NCBI GenBank assembly: GCA_002771395.1
Contig: PCSS01000299.1
Span: forward strand, 1-12,111
Direction: 5' to 3'
Source of the DNA: Bacteroidetes bacterium CG23_combo_of_CG06-09_8_20_14_all_32_9
GTDB lineage: Bacteria; Bacteroidota; Bacteroidia; Bacteroidales; GWA2-32-17
DNA: 12,111 nucleotides
Shown here: positions 8,937-12,111 of the stretch, piece after piece
How the letters are laid out: each line of letters starts with the position of its first letter
How positions within the stretch are numbered: the stretch's first letter is position 1
Made by a program: the position numbers and the translations under genes
The notes under the pieces: model-generated
Told to the model about the DNA's origin: nothing
The model's database searches: none
What the model saw: only the letters and a program-made list of their open reading frames with translations

Positions 8937-10064
8937 TTATACTGTAGTTATTACAGTTTGTAAAGAAAAAAACACAGAATCCTGGGCGGTTTTAATAAAA
9001 CTGTACGAAAGAGGATTTCCACTTTTTATCCGTAAATCTATAATACCTAATCCGGCTTTTTTAGAACTGTCTGATTCAAAATTGAAAAGGCACTTGTTAA
9101 AATATTCATCAAGTTTTTCCATGGATAAAGAATTTACATTTTCTAATTTTTTCTTTAGAGCCTTTGTTTTGTTAATATCAACATAATTTCCGGTTATAAT
9201 TGTATATAATCCCTTATTCTCACCTATGATGAATACTCCAGGGACACTATTATGCGAAGAATCAAGAGTATAGCCATGTTTTACTATATTCTGAAGCATT
9301 TCAACAACTATATAAAAAACTTTCTTTTTATGACTAATAGTTCCTTTCATTTGTCCTTCTAAAGAACCAAGTAGAATCATCAAACTTTCCTGATTAAACG
9401 GGCCGTTGGATACCAAAAGAATGTTTTCTTTGTTTAATGTATTGTGAATGTTAATTATGTTATTAAGGCTTTCTTCTTTGTGTTCCAAACTGCCTTCTAT
9501 ACCTTCGAGTGATGGGATTGTATGAAGATAAAAGAATGACGAATCTTTATTTATCCGACTGAAGTGGTAATGTAATTTATTCCCCGATTTGCGTGCCATA
9601 TCTATTAAACCTAAGCCGGCACCACCTTTTGAGGATAAGGAGCCTCCTTCCAAAACTATTTTGTAATAATTCTTTAAATCTTCTTTTTCGAGACTATTAA
9701 TAGTTTCAATAAGCTTCTTTATATAATCTATATTATTGTTCATCACCATGTTACCGGTGGTAATAAAATATTTGTCATCATGTTTTTGTATAACAAACAG
9801 CCCGTTATTGTCGGGCAAATCGTCTTTTATATCATTCTGATGGCGGGTAATATTTTGCAGACATTCTACCAAAATACTGTAAACACGTTTTTTAATTTTT
9901 GAAGATTGCTCTTCCTTTTCAAGCTTATTTTCGGTAAGTGCAAGAATATTATCGGTAATTTCCTGAGTAAATCTGCCGCGATACACATATCCCAGATTAT
10001 CTTTCTGCATAGCCTTAAACAAAATAAAAACAAATCTCAGAAAATCAGTATTATCGGATTGCAT
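8937..10064 (-). CDS. Tandem two-domain SiaB-like (DUF6272) GHKL-fold protein kinase
   Basis: The 375-residue protein is two homologous SiaB-like domains in a row, repeating with a period of 188 residues. Domain 1 (about 1-185) has the N-box VECLQNITRH (66-75; E67, N71) and glycine-rich GGAGLGLIDMARKSGN (147-162). Domain 2 (about 198-373) has VVEMLQNIVKHG (253-264; E255, N259) and KKAGLGIIDLRIKSGN (335-350). Between these boxes the halves also align (FITTGNMV with IITGNYVD; IETINSLEKEDL with LENVNSLSMEKL). SiaB relatives are usually a single domain of under 200 residues that phosphorylates SiaC. Domain 1 looks canonical; domain 2 keeps the Glu/Asn pair but has KKAG in place of GGAG and R-I-K in place of A-R-K, so it may bind ATP poorly or play a regulatory role. 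It is soluble, with no membrane segment. It is the first gene of an operon with the siaC-like gene one base downstream. Family assignment is confident; the division of labour between domains is inference. Confidence 0.88.
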   Translation of the reverse strand: MQSDNTDFLRFVFILFKAMQKDNLGYVYRGRFTQEITDNILALTENKLEKEEQSSKIKKRVYSILVECLQNITRHQNDIKDDLPDNNGLFVIQKHDDKYFITTGNMVMNNNIDYIKKLIETINSLEKEDLKNYYKIVLEGGSLSSKGGAGLGLIDMARKSGNKLHYHFSRINKDSSFFYLHTIPSLEGIEGSLEHKEESLNNIINIHNTLNKENILLVSNGPFNQESLMILLGSLEGQMKGTISHKKKVFYIVVEMLQNIVKHGYTLDSSHNSVPGVFIIGENKGLYTIITGNYVDINKTKALKKKLENVNSLSMEKLDEYFNKCLFNFESDSSKKAGLGIIDLRIKSGNPLSYSFIKTAQDSVFFSLQTVITTV

Positions 10065-10132
10065 AGTTAATTTTTGAAACAGTAAAAATACTAAATTTCA
10101 TACAATTTCTATAAAAAAAAACAACTATAAGA

Positions 10133-10162
10133 AAGTACAAATGTAATATATTTACTGTACTT
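10133..10162. promoter_or_regulatory. Dyad overlapping the candidate siaB-like promoter
   Basis: AAGTACA (10133-10139) and TGTACTT (10156-10162) are perfect inverted 7-mers with centres 23 bases apart, about two helical turns. One half overlaps the candidate -7 element. This layout is what a dimeric repressor operator would look like, but in AT-rich DNA it could arise by chance. Confidence 0.3.
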
Positions 10163-10167
10163 CTAAA
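10138..10167 (-). promoter_or_regulatory. Candidate promoter of the siaB-like/siaC-like operon
   Basis: Read on the minus strand, TACATTTG (10145-10138) matches the Bacteroidota -7 consensus TAnnTTTG exactly. Seventeen bases upstream lies TTTAG (10167-10163), only a rough match to the -33 TTTG. The element sits 73 bases before the start codon. The -7 match is good and the -33 match poor. Confidence 0.4.
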
Positions 10168-10230
10168 AATTGTTTTTTCTTTGTTATGCTTATTTTTCAA
10201 AATTACTCACATATTAATTGTTTTTTAAAA

Positions 10231-10258
10231 GTAGAGACACGCGTCCGTGTGTCTCTGC
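10231..10258. repeat. GC-rich perfect-type hairpin, REP-like palindrome
   Basis: AGAGACACGCG (10233-10243) pairs with CGTGTGTCTCT (10246-10256) with one G-T wobble. Pairing extends outward by one T-G and one G-C pair. The palindrome stands out from surrounding AT-rich DNA. It resembles the dispersed GTAGAGAC...GTCTCTAC palindromes common between genes in Bacteroidota and some other phyla. It is not followed by a T tract, so a terminator role is doubtful. Confidence 0.75.
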
Positions 10259-10335
10259 TCCGGTTTAAAAATCTTGTCCGCCTCGAAAAATCTAATTTTT
10301 AGAACCCCTCTTAATAACTAAAAACAGACAGTATT

Positions 10336-10529
10336 TAACAGGGTAAACGCAGAAGAAACATCCACGACTAAATAAAGACACACAAGAAAATGATTATTTT
10401 AAGGTTGAGAGGAATGAAGGTTGAGGTTGAGAAAAGATTGAGAAAACAAGATTGAAAAAAGATTGATTATGACGAGTTTACTTCAATCTTATCAATCTAC
10501 TTCAATAAAATTCTGCGTTTACCCTGTTA
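10336..10529. repeat. Element bounded by a perfect 19-bp inverted repeat (MITE-like)
   Basis: The left arm TAACAGGGTAAACGCAGAA (10336-10354) and the right arm (10511-10529) are exact reverse complements, 156 bases apart. Similarity continues imperfectly outward for about 14 bases (10322-10335 against 10530-10544). The interior carries no ORF of note. Its middle is purine-biased with repeated GGTTGAG and AGATTGA words (10402-10466), then turns to the complementary TCAATCT words (10483-10507), so the inside can also fold back on itself. This could be a small non-autonomous transposable element or a folded intergenic RNA element. No clear target duplication is seen beyond the terminal TA. Confidence 0.65.
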
Positions 10530-10567
10530 GATAACTGCTATTTCTATTCAGTTCATTAATTTTTAAG

Positions 10568-10600
10568 CTGTCTAACAGGGTTCACCCCGTGAGATAGTTT
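10568..10600. repeat. Third and fourth copies of the TCTAACAGGGT repeat, forming an imperfect palindrome
   Basis: TCTAACAGGGT (10571-10581) is an exact inverse of ACCCTGTTAGA (10521-10531) in the preceding element. It is followed at once by a degenerate inverted copy, CACCCCGTGAGATAG (10583-10597), so the segment is itself a near palindrome with 8 of 10 positions matching. This shows that the 19-bp arm belongs to a small family of repeats rather than being an isolated pair. Confidence 0.6.
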
Positions 10601-10632
10601 GAAAAAAGAGCGAACAATATATAAATAACAAT

Positions 10633-10668
10633 TATCTAATGGGGTAAATCAGCGGTATCAGCGGGAAA
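10633..10668 (+). repeat. Degenerate fifth repeat copy with internal ATCAGCGG duplication
   Basis: TATCTAATGGGGTAAA (10633-10648) is a variant of the TATCTAACAGGGTAAA core. It runs into a directly repeated word, ATCAGCGG, occurring twice (10648-10655 and 10657-10664) before GAAATT. The second part resembles the short (A)TCAGCG/CGCAGAT repeats often scattered between genes in Bacteroidota. Confidence 0.5.
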
Positions 10669-10721
10669 TTGGAAAATAGTATTTTTTACTTGCGGATTTT
10701 AGGTTATAACAGAAAAATAGA

Positions 10722-10748
10722 TTGTTACAAAATTATTTCTTATTTTTG
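10722..10748 (+). promoter_or_regulatory. Candidate promoter of the phosphatase gene
   Basis: TATTTTTG (10741-10748) matches the Bacteroidota -7 consensus TAnnTTTG exactly. TTG (10722-10724) lies 16 bases upstream, one base shorter than the usual 17-23 spacing. The start codon is 36 bases past the -7 element, giving a short leader. No Shine-Dalgarno is seen; the A-rich stretch TAAAAT just before ATG is typical for the phylum. Confidence 0.5.
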
Positions 10749-10784
10749 CTTTATCATTCCTAAATTTTTATTCATCTGTAAAAT

Positions 10785-11951
10785 ATGAAAGAAATTAAAA
10801 TTAAGATATGTGGAATTTTGCCTTTAACTAAGAAACAGTTTATTATAGGTTTTTCGTTTTTTTTCATATTTTTCGTAGTAACAATTATTTCCTTTTATTT
10901 TTTCCCACCCCAAAAATCACCCGAAGAAGCATCATTTCTTTCAAAATTATTTAAAGATTATGGTTTACTAACCTTTTTCTTTTTTTTGATATGGTTGATT
11001 GCAGAAGGAATATTTTACTGTAATAGATTTATTAAAGTCCAATATAAACTGATAGAAGAACAAAAGCACGAAGTTGACATTCGCAATCAATACATCGAAC
11101 AGCACAAAAAAGAAATTATTACCCAACGTGTTAAAATAGAAACTCAACACAATTTGGTAATTGCTCAAATGACAACAATTTCAAACCAAAAAAAAGAATT
11201 GTTAGATAGTATTCAATATGCTTATCGTATTCAGTGTGCATTGTTACCACCTTTTTATTATGTAAATCAATGTATCCCTGATTGTTTTATTTTATATTTG
11301 CCAAAAGCTATTGTAAGTGGTGATTTTTATTTTGTTGAGCAATCGGGCGATTATACCATTGTTGCCGCGGTAGATTGTACCGGGCATGGTGTTCCGGGTG
11401 CTATGATGTCGGTAATAGGTTACGATTTATTAAATCAGGCTGTTAAAATAAATAAAATCACCAAACCTTCAGATATTCTATCATTTCTTGATGCCGGAGT
11501 TACCGATATTTTACGCCAAACACATAACGAAAGCGGAGTAAAAGACGGAATGGACTTGTCGGTTGTAAGCATAGACAGGCGAATGCGAACTTTTGAATAT
11601 GCAGGTGCTTACAATTCAATTTATTTTATTCATAATAAGCAGTTAACCGAAGTTAAATCTGATAAACTTCAGATTGGTGTAAACGAAGATGGAATTACCG
11701 ATGTTTTTACAAACAACGGCTTACCAGTAGTTAAAGGCGACATGCTTTACTTATTCTCCGACGGTTATGCCGACCAGTTTGGAGGTCCCAAGGGGAAAAA
11801 ATTAAAATACAAACAATTTCAAACTATATTAACTGAAATATCAGGTGAAACAGTAGAAAATCAAAAACAATTAATTAATCAGAAATTTATGGACTGGAAA
11901 GGTGAGCAAGAACAAGTTGATGATATTTTAGTTATAGGAATAAGAGTTTAG
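10785..11951 (+). CDS. Membrane-anchored SpoIIE-type (PP2C-like) serine/threonine phosphatase, SiaA-like role
   Basis: The 388-residue protein has a short basic N-terminus, two membrane helices (about 19-40 and 60-79) joined by a roughly 19-residue loop, a coiled-coil stalk (about 82-148), and a C-terminal SpoIIE phosphatase domain. The junction DSIQYAYRIQCALLPP (141-156) is the regulatory helix typical of this family in Bacteroidota. Metal-binding motifs are all present: SGDFYF (178-183, D180), DCTGHGVPGAMMS (197-209, D197), GMDLSVV (255-261, D257), FSDGYADQFGG (324-334, D326) and QVDDILVIG (377-385, D379/D380). The family removes phosphate from serine or threonine of small regulator proteins; the neighbouring SiaC-like protein is the likely substrate. 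It is transcribed away from the siaB-like/siaC-like operon. The outside loop is too short for a folded sensor domain, so the signal would enter through the membrane helices, the stalk or a partner. In the usual KDIVSGDFYW block this protein has KAIVSGDFYF. The phosphatase call is secure; the pairing with SiaC is inferred from proximity. Confidence 0.92.
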   Translation: MKEIKIKICGILPLTKKQFIIGFSFFFIFFVVTIISFYFFPPQKSPEEASFLSKLFKDYGLLTFFFFLIWLIAEGIFYCNRFIKVQYKLIEEQKHEVDIRNQYIEQHKKEIITQRVKIETQHNLVIAQMTTISNQKKELLDSIQYAYRIQCALLPPFYYVNQCIPDCFILYLPKAIVSGDFYFVEQSGDYTIVAAVDCTGHGVPGAMMSVIGYDLLNQAVKINKITKPSDILSFLDAGVTDILRQTHNESGVKDGMDLSVVSIDRRMRTFEYAGAYNSIYFIHNKQLTEVKSDKLQIGVNEDGITDVFTNNGLPVVKGDMLYLFSDGYADQFGGPKGKKLKYKQFQTILTEISGETVENQKQLINQKFMDWKGEQEQVDDILVIGIRV

Positions 11952-12014
11952 AAATAAGCGTTACTATTCACCCATTTGTATATAGATGCAGGAGGCAGGA
12001 ATGCCAACTGCCAG
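11952..12014. other. Short gap after the phosphatase with a small hairpin
   Basis: GGCAG (11994-11998) can pair with CTGCC (12008-12012). There is no T tract, so this is not a convincing terminator; it looks like the leading edge of the tandem repeat block that follows. Confidence 0.35.
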
Positions 12015-12111
12015 TCATTCGCTTCGTTGTCATTCAATTATCATTCGCTTCGCTGTCATACGATTGTCATTCGCTTCGCTGTCATTCAATTGTCATTCGC
12101 TTCGCTGTCAT
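12015..12111. repeat. 26-bp tandem repeat, at least 3.7 units, cut by window edge
   Basis: Units begin at 12015, 12041, 12067 and 12093, each 26 bases long; the last is cut after 19 bases. The shared core is TCATTCGCTTCGCTGTCAT followed by a variable tail of the type TCAATTG. Copy 1 has one core change (GTTG for GCTG) and copy 2 has the tail ACGATTG. There are no unique spacers, so it is not a CRISPR array. All frames give the low-complexity peptides typical of non-coding repeats. Confidence 0.9.

Larger units (their letters stand above)
10065..10784. other. 720-base divergent intergenic region with no gene, rich in repeats
   Basis: This is the gap between the siaB-like gene (leftward) and the phosphatase gene (rightward). 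No credible coding sequence is seen in it. From left to right it holds the candidate minus-strand promoter and dyad (10133-10167), a GC-rich hairpin (10231-10258), an AT hairpin (10286-10300), a cluster of inverted repeats (10322-10668), and the candidate phosphatase promoter (10722-10748). It is unusually long for a window in which other gene gaps are 1 to about 190 bases, which suggests repeat insertion. Confidence 0.8.

Noticed and set aside
8923..9186. Plus-strand ORF opposite the end of the siaB-like gene
   Set aside because: It is antisense to a strongly supported coding region and has no recognisable motif.
10968..11168. Minus-strand ORF opposite the phosphatase stalk
   Set aside because: It is a phenylalanine-rich shadow of the lysine/glutamine-rich coiled coil on the other strand.
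12015..12111. CRISPR array
   Set aside because: The units follow each other directly with no unique spacers, and no cas genes are present.

Overview
The window is low-GC, gene-dense chromosomal DNA from a member of the Bacteroidota. The main evidence is a nearly complete SprA gene (the giant outer-membrane translocon of the type IX secretion system), a ruvA-sprA pair, a fragment with a type IX C-terminal sorting domain, and promoter elements matching the Bacteroidota consensus TAnnTTTG. No marker allows a confident placement below phylum.

Left part (1-7819, minus strand): ruvA, a Holliday-junction DNA-binding subunit, lies directly upstream of sprA, with 18 bases between them. sprA uses an inferred TTG start that supplies the signal peptide. 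It stays open for 2,406 codons and leaves the window at its left edge, so only its extreme C-terminus is missing.

Middle (7820-8560): a 119-codon plus-strand ORF encodes the last strand of an adhesin-like (PKD-type) domain followed by a type IX sorting domain. It has no signal peptide and looks like the 3' remnant of a larger secreted-protein gene.

Right part (8561-11951): a Sia-type phosphorylation switch. Two minus-strand genes separated by a single base encode a SiaC-like (DUF1987) protein and a 375-residue protein made of two SiaB-like (DUF6272, GHKL-fold) domains in tandem. Facing away across a 720-base gap is a membrane-anchored SpoIIE/PP2C-type phosphatase. By analogy with Pseudomonas SiaA/SiaB/SiaC, the SiaB-like protein would phosphorylate the SiaC-like protein and the phosphatase would reverse this. 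The diguanylate cyclase (SiaD) controlled by the Pseudomonas system is not in the window, so the output here is unknown. The tandem kinase, whose second half has a changed glycine-rich motif, is the most unusual protein in the window.

The 720-base gap holds a cluster of inverted copies of a TCTAACAGGGT-type repeat, including a perfect 19-bp inverted repeat bracketing GA/TC-biased DNA, a strong GC-rich hairpin, and likely promoters for both transcripts. The right edge holds a 26-bp tandem repeat of at least 3.7 units.
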